DNA from: JBMNSK01 sp050945155
GTDB lineage: Bacteria > Actinomycetota > Coriobacteriia > Coriobacteriales > Eggerthellaceae
NCBI GenBank assembly: GCA_050945155.1
Contig: JBMNSK010000022.1
Coordinates: 1-22,734, forward strand
DNA length: 22,734 nucleotides
Direction: 5' to 3'
The position numbers were made by a program, and so were the translations under genes. The notes under the pieces were generated by a model. The model was not told the DNA's origin, did no database searches, and saw only the letters and a list, made by a program, of their open reading frames with translations. This document shows positions 15,935 through 22,734 of this stretch, piece after piece (position 1 is the first letter of the stretch; every line of letters starts with the position of its first letter).

Positions 15935-16130
15935 TTTTCCGCGGTCGAGTTCCGCCCTGAGTGGGTGGGAATCGCCTCAGAAAAGGACGACCCCCGCCGC
16001 CGAATGGACAGCAAGGGTCGTTAAGCTTTGAAACTTTTACAACCACCTCGGCGGGCTGCTTGTGCAATTAAACCTTTCGGTGCCGGCTGTCTCTGGTAGC
16101 GGAACATTTTTACGTACTGCTTTTAGCAGC
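15935..16130 (-). promoter_or_regulatory. L10 leader (autoregulatory mRNA structure of rplJL)
   Basis: The transcript from the rplJ promoter has a structured leader of about 200 nt. On the minus strand it contains CCGCCGAGGTGGTTGTAAAA (around 16036-16055), resembling the conserved L10(L12)-binding element, and the hairpin ACGACCC...GGGTCGT (15985-16021) followed by CCTTTTC. A further CTGAG...CTCAG pairing precedes the RBS. Binding of excess L10 would repress translation. The position and one conserved block support this; a covariance model would be decisive. Confidence 0.75.
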
Positions 16131-16136
16131 TCACTC

Positions 16137-16164
16137 ATTATATTGGTATCAAAACTCCTGTCAA
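16137..16164 (-). promoter_or_regulatory. Consensus sigma-70-type promoter for rplJ-rplL
   Basis: On the minus strand, TTGACA (16159-16164), spacer 16, TATAAT (16137-16142). Both hexamers match the consensus perfectly. The position, about 215 bases upstream of rplJ, matches a long regulatory leader. Confidence 0.9.
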
Positions 16165-16239
16165 GAAATTACACGGAAGATATAGCTTTGACGTGGGATG
16201 CATGCAAATCTGATGCCTACCCTTCTTGGTATTTACACC

Positions 16240-18234
16240 TTAACCCGACGTTTGTCCTCCTTGGTCGGCGTTCTGGTTTCCTTGGTCACCTGAAGCCGCG
16301 GATGTATTGCTGTCGGTTGAGACAGCAGCTTCCCCGTTTAGGGTGCTTACCGATGCTGCGGGGTTCCCGTCAACATAGGTCACGGTAATCTTGTCACCAA
16401 CCTTATACGAACAAATCTTTATGAAACCCGGCAGAGCAAAGTCATAAATTCTGCTATCGCCCTCAAGGGTAACGTAGTAGTGCGTATTACCATCGATGAC
16501 CGCCTGTGCCATCGTGCGAATCTTCCCCGACGCTTCATTTTCACCGAGAGAAATATCATTGCTTGATATAACGCCGTTTGTTGCAAGTAAGGCCTCGTAG
16601 GATTTCTGCGTATCCGCCACGGTATCTCCCACGGCAACGTTTTGGTAGCGCTGAATATCAATCATGGCAAATTTCTTGACGAGCCCTGCATCATCTTTGA
16701 GTGCCATAAAATAGGTCGGTTGATTCGCTACGTTAATAAGCAGCGGGAAGGTTGCCGTATAGCGAAGGTTTTGCACCTGGCCTTCCGCGGACTGCATGGC
16801 ACTTTCTTCGGTAGCGCCTGCAACCGGATAGTAGTGCGATTCCGCCGTACGCTGGTTTACAAGTACAAAGCCAACGATTGAGTTATCGGCTGTCGCAGAG
16901 GTAACACCGGTATAGACCCAAACGTCATCATCCTTGGCGATATAGTTATAGCCCAAAGAACCGTTCGTCCCTGGCGTGGTCTGAACGACGCCACTTTGAC
17001 CTAACCATGAATTCAACCAACCGTTCTTATACCTACCACTCCAGTTGTACTGTTGAATGAGAAGGTCAGATGGGTAGGCGCGGTCAACCCATTGAGGAAC
17101 ATCATGAATATCTAAGTCCTGGCACTCACCTGTCGTTGCATTGCACATCACCACACGCTGAATGGTTGTGCCACCGAACAGACCGATGGTGCGGTCTTGA
17201 ACCGGGCAAATCCACCAAGGATTGCCTTCTTCGTCAATTTCAAACGAAAACTCATCAAACATGTAGAACGGATATTTCAGCTGAACATAGCGCTGGATAT
17301 TGCGCTCGAGTGGTTCGGATTCGCTGAAATACATCGGGTGGTCGCCAAGACGTACCACCTCTGCGTCCTGGGTCGTCATATTAACCAAGGCATAGGCAGG
17401 AAGCCCCGTATCCCTGTTAATCCACCACTTAAAGAGGTCGGCATAGCCAAGTGGACTGACACGGACCGGCTTTCCCTGGTAGTTAATCTGACTGTACAAA
17501 CTTGAAATTTCAAACTGGCTTACGTATTCAGGAATTGACCCCATTTCGCGATTGCCCAACAACTCAGCAGAGTCATGGTCAATAACCGGAATCTGGTTAT
17601 AGTCAACCTCGGGAATATCTGAAGCAAAATCAAGCTCGGTCGTCTGAAGGATGTTCGCATACTTTTCAGCATTACCAGGAAAGAAAGAATACGACATTAC
17701 AACGCCGACTAAAAAGAGGAGAAAAACGCCGAGCGGAATCCAAGAGAAGTGCTTATAGCGCTTCGATTTCTCGGCATCGGGGTCAATTTTGCTGGTTCCT
17801 GTTTCAAAATTCCGTGAACGATTTCTGAACAGCAGAAAAGTCGGCAGCAAAATAACGATGATGATAAAGGTCCAAGTTTCAGAACTATGGATATTGATAG
17901 GCGGATGGAACCACCAGTACAGCGCAAGCACAATGAGCACGACCAAGATTATGGTGATAATCTTGCGCTTCTTCGTCATAGGGGCGCCCTTGGAAAACAA
18001 TTCATCAAGGTCAAAGTGAGGACCCTTACCCCCAGAATGCCCCGAACCGCCACCGCTGCGCGGTACGCGGTAATCTTCTTCCTTGCGTTGTGAGTCAGAG
18101 TCAAAGCCCTGAGACTCATAACGCGAACCACCGGAGAAATCGCCTCCGCCGGTGCCAGAAAACTGGTCACCAATATCCATCCCGGTTTTCTTCAGCGCTT
18201 CAAGTAAAGCGTCCAAGTTGGAGGATTTTTTCAC
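16240..18234 (-). CDS. Large membrane protein of unknown function
   Basis: I do not recognise a named family. The 664 residues begin with a cytoplasmic Gly/Ser-rich, charged segment (about 1-85), then transmembrane helices near 90-108, 118-137 and 166-184. A large domain of about 450 residues follows, probably outside the membrane, rich in aromatic residues: RDTGLPAYALVNMTTQDAEVV, NPWWICPVQDRTIGLFGG, DDVWVYTGVTSATADNSIVG, VLVNQRTAESHYYPV. A small beta-rich unit sits at about 575-630, and the end is a Ser/Asn/Gln/Gly-rich tail. The GTG at 18234 has AAAGG 6 bases upstream. It starts 22 bases after the aconitase stop, so the two are probably cotranscribed, with no evident functional link. I see no catalytic motif, which points to a structural or envelope role; this is a guess. 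Confidence 0.88.
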   Translation of the reverse strand: MKKSSNLDALLEALKKTGMDIGDQFSGTGGGDFSGGSRYESQGFDSDSQRKEEDYRVPRSGGGSGHSGGKGPHFDLDELFSKGAPMTKKRKIITIILVVLIVLALYWWFHPPINIHSSETWTFIIIVILLPTFLLFRNRSRNFETGTSKIDPDAEKSKRYKHFSWIPLGVFLLFLVGVVMSYSFFPGNAEKYANILQTTELDFASDIPEVDYNQIPVIDHDSAELLGNREMGSIPEYVSQFEISSLYSQINYQGKPVRVSPLGYADLFKWWINRDTGLPAYALVNMTTQDAEVVRLGDHPMYFSESEPLERNIQRYVQLKYPFYMFDEFSFEIDEEGNPWWICPVQDRTIGLFGGTTIQRVVMCNATTGECQDLDIHDVPQWVDRAYPSDLLIQQYNWSGRYKNGWLNSWLGQSGVVQTTPGTNGSLGYNYIAKDDDVWVYTGVTSATADNSIVGFVLVNQRTAESHYYPVAGATEESAMQSAEGQVQNLRYTATFPLLINVANQPTYFMALKDDAGLVKKFAMIDIQRYQNVAVGDTVADTQKSYEALLATNGVISSNDISLGENEASGKIRTMAQAVIDGNTHYYVTLEGDSRIYDFALPGFIKICSYKVGDKITVTYVDGNPAASVSTLNGEAAVSTDSNTSAASGDQGNQNADQGGQTSG

Positions 18235-18256
18235 AATCAGCCTTTCTCGTTATGAA

Positions 18257-20911
18257 CTAAAGAAGGTTGCGCAAAACATACTGGAGGATTCCTCCGTTTT
18301 GATAGTACGCACCCTCAGTCGGTGTATCAATGCGTACCTGAACCGTAAATGTTACCTGAGACCCAGAAGGTTTCGTCGCAATAACATCCACCATCTGAGG
18401 ACCTTCGGTTTCAAAACTGAGGTCCACCTTACCAATCGAATACACCTCAGACCCGTCAAGACCTAAGGTCTGGGCACTCTCACCCTCCTTAAACTGGAGC
18501 GGTAAAATTCCCATGCCAATTAAATTCGAACGGTGAATACGCTCGAAACTCTGGGCAAACACGGCGCGAACTCCTAAGAGCATCGGTCCTTTAGCTGCCC
18601 AGTCACGCGATGAGCCACTCCCGTACATCTTTCCCGCTACAACAACAAGCGGGATTTCTGCATCCGCATAATCCATAGCCGCATCAAAGATTGGACGTAT
18701 GCTGCCCTCCTTAAAATCGTAAGTCCATCCACCTTTCTTACCATCGGCAAGCATATTGGTCAGCTTTACGTTTCCGAACGTGCCGCGCATCATCACTTCA
18801 TGATTGCCACGGCGCGACCCATAGGTGTTGAAATACTCAGGCTCAACTCCATGGCCTTTAAGATAGTTGGCAGCAGGAGATTCTGGTGCAATAGAGCCAG
18901 CCGGAGAGATGTGGTCGGTAGTGATAAAGTCACCGAGTAATGCGAGCACACGAGCTTGTTCAATAGGTGCTGGTACGCAAACTTCTTTCTCCATTCCATC
19001 AAAATAAGGAGCACGACGAACGTAGGTCGAATCTTCATCCCAAGCGAACAGATCACTGGAACTAGCATCAAGCGACTTCCAGTCCTCATCTCCGTCGAAA
19101 AGCCCTGCTAGACCTTCGCTGTAAAGCGATGAATCAACACAGGATTCCATAAGGGCAGATACCTCTTTGTCCTCAGGCCAGATATCTGCCAGATAAACAG
19201 GACGACCATCTTTGTCGGTACCAAGCGCCTCATGCATGATATCGATATCCACGGTTCCGGCGAGCGCATAGGCTAAAACCATCGCCGGCGTCATAAGGTA
19301 GTTCTGCGAAACGTCAGGAGAAATTCTGCCTTCGAAGTTTCGGTTGCCGGAAAGCACACTTGCCAGTTCAACCTCACCGGCAATATCGTGCATTTCTTGA
19401 CAGAGAGGACCGGAATTACCGATGCAACTCATGCAGCCGAAACCGCAGGTATAAAACCCAATTGCATCGAGAGCGGAGCTAAGACCTGCTCGTTCAAGCA
19501 AGAGTTCTGTGGCGTAACTACCAGGAGCCATAATACATTTAACCCCTGGTTTTGGCTTCATGCCTAAAGCGTGAGCCTTCTTGGCAACAAGACCGCAGGC
19601 AAGCATCATGCGAGGATCCGTTGCAGTTGTGCAGCTTGTCACGGCGGCGATAGCAATAGCACCGTGTCCAAGCTCAAAATCTTGCCCGTCAATTGAAAGA
19701 TGAACCTGCTTTGATTTGTCGAGCTTGCGCATAGATGCAATTTCTTCGACGCGCATCCTGCTTTCTGCAAGACTAATTCGGTCATGGGGGCGCGATGGAC
19801 CAGCCATCGACCTTTCAACTTCCCCGAGATCCAAATCGATGATTTCAGCATAGTTGCGTTCTCTGCCGTCATTCCAAAAACCCTGGTCTTTGGCATATGC
19901 TTCAACAAGTTTAATCTGATCTTCATCGCGGTTCGTAAGCCGCAGATACTGAAGTGTTTGTGAATCCACCGGGAATAGCGTACAGGTTGACCCATATTCA
20001 GGCGTCATATTGGAAATACAGGCGCGTTGCGTTGCGTTCAGGTAGTTAAGGCCTTCACCGAAGCACTCGACAAAGCAACCGACAACGCCCTTTTCACGCA
20101 AAAGTTCTGCGAAGCGCAGAGACACGTCCATAGCAGCAACGCCTTCAGAGAGCTTGCCATGAACCCTGACACCGACCACCTTGGGTACCAAGGTAGTAAT
20201 GGGCTGACCCAGCGCTGCAGCCTCAGCTTCGATACCGCCAACACCCCAACCTAAAACACCAATGCCGTTTGCTGTTGGGGTATGGCTATCTGTACCAACA
20301 AGGGTGTCAAAGTAAGCGAGGGGCAAATCTTGTGATGCAGGTTTTGCAGTGGCTACAACTTGCGCAAAGCTTTCTACATTGAGCTGGTGGCAGATACCTG
20401 CTCCTGGAGGAACGATACGTACGTTTTCAAAAGAAGACTGCGCCCATTTCAAGAACTTATAGCGTTCTTTATTGCGAATAAACTCCATAGCCATGTTTTG
20501 CTTCATGGCCGCTGCGCATCCGGCAGAATCAGCAATAACCGAATGGTCAATGACTAAATCACAGGGAATCTGTGGGTTTATCTTTGCCGGATCTCCTCCG
20601 AGATTGGCGCATGCCTCGCGCATGACTGCAAAGTCAACGAAAACTGGCACCCCCGTGAAGTCTTGAAAGAGTACCCGTGCAGGCATGAACTCAACTTCTT
20701 CGCCAACTTCTCCACGTCTCCCTGCTTCTACGATACGATGAGCAAGTTCAAGAGCAGTTTCATCGTTCGGAGAGTTCCTCAAAACGTTTTCCAGCAACAC
20801 GGTGAGAGAATACGGCAGATTCTCAGTGCCTTGAATCTGGTTTACCGGATAGTAGGCATACTGCCTATCACCGACAGATAGGTGACGAAGAAACTTTGAA
20901 GATGAGCGCAT
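18257..20911 (-). CDS. acnA: Aconitate hydratase A
   Basis: A [4Fe-4S] enzyme converting citrate to isocitrate via cis-aconitate. The 884 residues match the AcnA/IRP class. Motifs in order: VIDHSVIADSAG, GTDSHTPTANG, GWGVGGIEAEAAALG, the first cluster ligand Cys427 in VTSCTTATDP, ligands Cys493 and Cys496 in GFGCMSCIGNSGPL, SGNRNFEGRISP, and in the C-terminal swivel domain DHISPAGSI, YGSRRGNHEVMMRGTFGN and GSGSSRDWAAKGP. All three Cys ligands are present. The signature around Cys427 departs from the usual SCTNTSNP: the Asn after Cys-Thr is Thr. GAGAGGGG precedes the ATG. A -10-like TATGAT (20946-20951, minus) lies about 35 bases upstream without a clear -35. It is followed at 22 bases by the membrane-protein gene. 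Confidence 0.97.
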   Translation of the reverse strand: MRSSSKFLRHLSVGDRQYAYYPVNQIQGTENLPYSLTVLLENVLRNSPNDETALELAHRIVEAGRRGEVGEEVEFMPARVLFQDFTGVPVFVDFAVMREACANLGGDPAKINPQIPCDLVIDHSVIADSAGCAAAMKQNMAMEFIRNKERYKFLKWAQSSFENVRIVPPGAGICHQLNVESFAQVVATAKPASQDLPLAYFDTLVGTDSHTPTANGIGVLGWGVGGIEAEAAALGQPITTLVPKVVGVRVHGKLSEGVAAMDVSLRFAELLREKGVVGCFVECFGEGLNYLNATQRACISNMTPEYGSTCTLFPVDSQTLQYLRLTNRDEDQIKLVEAYAKDQGFWNDGRERNYAEIIDLDLGEVERSMAGPSRPHDRISLAESRMRVEEIASMRKLDKSKQVHLSIDGQDFELGHGAIAIAAVTSCTTATDPRMMLACGLVAKKAHALGMKPKPGVKCIMAPGSYATELLLERAGLSSALDAIGFYTCGFGCMSCIGNSGPLCQEMHDIAGEVELASVLSGNRNFEGRISPDVSQNYLMTPAMVLAYALAGTVDIDIMHEALGTDKDGRPVYLADIWPEDKEVSALMESCVDSSLYSEGLAGLFDGDEDWKSLDASSSDLFAWDEDSTYVRRAPYFDGMEKEVCVPAPIEQARVLALLGDFITTDHISPAGSIAPESPAANYLKGHGVEPEYFNTYGSRRGNHEVMMRGTFGNVKLTNMLADGKKGGWTYDFKEGSIRPIFDAAMDYADAEIPLVVVAGKMYGSGSSRDWAAKGPMLLGVRAVFAQSFERIHRSNLIGMGILPLQFKEGESAQTLGLDGSEVYSIGKVDLSFETEGPQMVDVIATKPSGSQVTFTVQVRIDTPTEGAYYQNGGILQYVLRNLL

Positions 20912-20994
20912 ACCAACCCCTCTCAGATTTTGTTAGACCTCCGCTATCATACAACAGTGTGCATGTGAGGACAGGTGCGCAATTAAGCGCAATG

Positions 20995-21020
20995 AAGACG
21001 AGGTGGTTTTCTCTCGTCTT
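20995..21020 (-). repeat. Perfect 8-bp hairpin between the HEAT-like gene and acnA
   Basis: AAGACGAG and CTCGTCTT with a 10-nt loop, beginning 5 bases after the HEAT-like gene's stop. On the minus strand only two T follow, so it is a weak terminator candidate or a processing or stability hairpin. Confidence 0.4.
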
Positions 21021-21025
21021 GGAAC

Positions 21026-21628
21026 CTAGCTTACATTCTCGATAATCTGGTTCGCACGATGTTTAAGGGCACCGTGACCGTTTTGAGCATCAAAGGCCAT
21101 CCTGTTGGCAAGCTCCGATTTTACTTGGTCGGTTAGCTTTCCTTTCGAAAACTCGAGCAAGGCAACGAGCATGTCAGAAAACTCGATGTCGCCGTGATAG
21201 CACTGAATTCCCTCGTCGATAAGCGGCCAGGTCTTTTCGCTTCTTGCCTCTGTCGTAGCCCCCAGCTTGCAGAGAAAACGCATAGCAGACAGACGCACCG
21301 GGCCACTCTCTTCATCGAAAAGTGCTGTCTCTGCCCCATCGATTGCTTTATCACACAGGCGTGAGTTGACATCAACAAGCAAGGTGAGAGCATCGAGACA
21401 TTCCCACCTCGTCTGAGCTTCCGGGCGGTTGAGAGCATCAGTTAACTCTTTGGAGTAAGGTTCGAGGACACTTGCATCTTCTTGGGCGACAAGGCTGATG
21501 ATGGAAGCAGCATTCTGGCGACCACGGCGGCTACCGGTGGCGAGCATTTCAATAAGTTCGGCAAGTTTATCAGGATTATTAAGCGCTTCCTGCGCCACCA
21601 ATTTGTAATCAACTGCCCCTGTGCTCAC
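21026..21628 (-). CDS. HEAT-repeat-like helical protein, function unknown
   Basis: A 200-residue, all-helical cytoplasmic protein with no signal peptide or membrane segment. Helix pairs with spacing of about 35-40 residues recall HEAT/ARM repeats: LAELIEMLATGSRRGRQNAA, LTDALNRPEAQTRWECLDAL, ALFDEESGPVRLSAMRFLCK and a degenerate fourth. The conserved Arg/Asp-type turn positions (RRGRQNAA, AQTRWECLDAL, GPVRLSAM) are the basis of the call. Such proteins are protein-binding scaffolds; no enzyme motif is seen and the partner is unknown. The GTG at 21628 has GGGAGG 6 bases upstream. Directly before that RBS lies a long inverted repeat (21645-21711) that could control translation. It is between the broken signal peptidase gene and acnA, same strand. 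Confidence 0.85.
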   Translation of the reverse strand: MSTGAVDYKLVAQEALNNPDKLAELIEMLATGSRRGRQNAASIISLVAQEDASVLEPYSKELTDALNRPEAQTRWECLDALTLLVDVNSRLCDKAIDGAETALFDEESGPVRLSAMRFLCKLGATTEARSEKTWPLIDEGIQCYHGDIEFSDMLVALLEFSKGKLTDQVKSELANRMAFDAQNGHGALKHRANQIIENVS

Positions 21629-21644
21629 CGTATGCCTCCCATCT

Positions 21645-21711
21645 TTCCAAGCCTTTATGCATATGCTCTAGGATTTCTTTCAGGCCGTAAATTCAGGCAT
21701 AAAGCTTGGAA
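21645..21711 (-). repeat. Long imperfect hairpin just upstream of the HEAT-like gene's RBS
   Basis: Arms TTCCAAGCCTTTATGC (21645-21660) and GCATAAAGCTTGGAA (21697-21711) are complementary over 15 bp with a single bulged base; the loop is 36 nt. On the minus strand the 3' arm ends 4 bases before GGGAGG. Further upstream, a -10-like TATAAT (minus, 21746-21751) without a clear -35, and the 8-bp palindrome CGCTAGCG, complete a 282-bp region in which I see no gene. Confidence 0.7.
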
Positions 21712-21910
21712 GCTACTGCATTTAATCGCATTTTCCCTCGAGTATATTATAGCCCCGCTAGCGTGGTCTCTTATGGCACAATACGCACTTTATTCACAAT
21801 AGGTCCACGGGCCCGACCGTCTTATTACCATTTTTTGATACAAGGCATAAGAATTGCCTGGAAACTTGCGCTCGAAAACTTGTGCTTAGCGCAGCGCTGC
21901 TCTCTGAAAA

Positions 21911-22587
21911 TTAGGATTGGCTGTCCTCAGTACGGCTCTCGTCGATAGCAGAATCTGTTTCTTTTTCCGATACTGCATCAGATTCCGTTTCTGGCTTCTC
22001 AAAAGGTTTGTGGTCTGACGTATCAGCGGGTAGATTGTCTGGGCTGTCCTCTGACTTTTCTTCGTCTTGGTTTGCCACAGGCTTCGGCTTGCGCAAGGTG
22101 TCAACAAGGGCCATTAATAAAATTATGACCACAACTACCGTTACCGCAATAATGCGCCCAGACATAGTGTTAATCCAGAAAAAGGCATAGCCAAGATAAG
22201 GTATGGAAACAACGACCTTACCAACTACGTTAGCCCAAAGTGTTGGCTGGTCATTTACATTATTCGCGTCTCCGCGCGTAGTGACAGTTCCCTCATCGAT
22301 ATTAATATCAACGATGCGGTGCGTGGCAACGTCAAGGTTCTCATTCAAAACAAAGGTAACGACATCGCCTTCTTTAGCATCTTCTATTTCACAGGGAACA
22401 TCAATGACAAGCGAGCCAACCGGAATATTAGGAGTCATCGAGCCTGAGACAACGGCGAATGCCCGCACTCCCAGAAAATGTCCCGCAATGACCGCGATAA
22501 AAGAATAGTAAGAACTGCCGTTACGATGCGAGAAACAATGCCTCGCGCAGCTTTCTTCTTACTCCGACTGTGTTGGCCTTTAGACAC
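21911..22587 (-). pseudogene. Signal peptidase I, SipW type, interrupted by a one-base frameshift
   Basis: A membrane serine protease that removes signal peptides. The main frame (from 22499 down to 21911) contains VRAFAVVSGSMTPNIPVGSL with the catalytic Ser, and DVATHRIVDI, where His replaces the Lys of classical enzymes as in SipW/ER-type peptidases. A second membrane helix (GRIIAVTVVVVIILLMALV) and an acidic tail of about 55 residues follow. The natural start is GTG 22587 (AGGAG 8 bases upstream), giving SKGQHSRSKKKAARGIV and the first half of a membrane helix, but that frame leaves the family sequence at a run of four T (plus 22499-22502). One extra T would join ...VLTILF to IAVIAGHFLGVRAF perfectly. 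Either a sequencing error or a true inactivating deletion. The GTG at 22468 gives a version lacking the N-terminal anchor. Confidence 0.8.
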
Positions 22588-22620
22588 CTACATTGCTCCT
22601 CAAATTAAAAAGTGCCCTGC

Positions 22621-22734
22621 GCGAGCGCGGCGCCCTATCCTCCCACAGCCTAGCGCTGTAGTACTTTCGGCGATGATGGGCTTAACTACCGAGTTCGGAA
22701 CGGGATCGGGTGATCCCCATCTCCATGGCCACGC
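22621..22734 (-). rRNA. rrf: 5S ribosomal RNA, 5' end at or just beyond the right edge
   Basis: On the minus strand the window begins with GCGTGGCCATGGAGATGGGG and contains GTTCCGAACTCGGTAGTTAAG, the hallmark of loops B and C, then GCCGAAAGTACTAC and GGGAGGATAGGGCGCC. The terminal helix GCGTGGC pairs with GCCGCGC (plus 22625-22631). About 110-114 nt are visible of an expected 115-120. It is the last gene of an rRNA operon off the right edge; GGGCACTTTTTAATTTG immediately after may act in termination. Confidence 0.96.

Noticed and set aside
21911..22468. Intact signal peptidase starting at GTG 22468
   Set aside because: It lacks the N-terminal membrane anchor and an RBS, while in-frame family-like residues continue upstream to the frameshift.
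1..22734. tRNA genes, insertion sequences, prophage or defence genes
   Set aside because: None seen on either strand; no transposase, integrase, nuclease or toxin-antitoxin pattern among the real genes.

Overview
The window is bacterial DNA of roughly 50% GC. Gene content and style (aconitase A, type II MurB, GTG/TTG starts, one apparently leaderless promoter, VaFE/SpaA surface protein, DUF4013-like membrane protein, SipW-type signal peptidase) fit an actinobacterial anaerobe of the Coriobacteriia, perhaps an Eggerthellales member of moderate GC. This placement is inference; no full-length rRNA is present to settle it.

Layout. 1-3361 (minus): glmS, acpS and the 5'-most part of nnrD form a tight operon running off the left edge. 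3776-7691 (plus): a surface-anchored protein with signal peptide, one InlB-type repeat, three SpaA/Cna-B-like domains, two VaFE domains and an LAKTG sorting signal, followed by its probable class B sortase. 7738-10821 (minus): murB, a patatin-like lipase, and a membrane protein with a Ser/Thr/Asn-rich low-complexity tail. 10954-13627 (plus): a metal-resistance operon with an ArsR/SmtB sensor that has a complete zinc-type alpha-5 site, a stand-alone HMA-domain protein and a P1B ATPase lacking its own HMA domain, behind a promoter that overlaps inverted repeats. 13694-14614 (minus): a DUF4013-like membrane protein with a promoter placed so that the mRNA would start at the ATG; just upstream is an array of nine 17-bp tandem repeats. 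14836-16164 (minus): rplJ-rplL with consensus promoter, L10 leader and a textbook terminator. 16240-20911 (minus): aconitase followed by a large uncharacterised membrane protein. 21026-22587 (minus): a HEAT-like protein and a SipW-type signal peptidase interrupted by a one-base frameshift. 22621-22734 (minus): the 3' part of a 5S rRNA, end of an rRNA operon that lies beyond the right edge.

Most of the window is housekeeping (cell-wall precursor synthesis by GlmS and MurB, metabolite repair, ribosomal stalk, TCA). The accessory content is the sortase/surface-protein pair and the metal-efflux operon. I found no phage, insertion sequence, CRISPR array, tRNA or obvious novel defence system. The points most worth a second look are the 17-bp repeat array beside a leaderless promoter, the frameshifted signal peptidase, the single-substrate sortase pair, and the 85-residue extension on AcpS.
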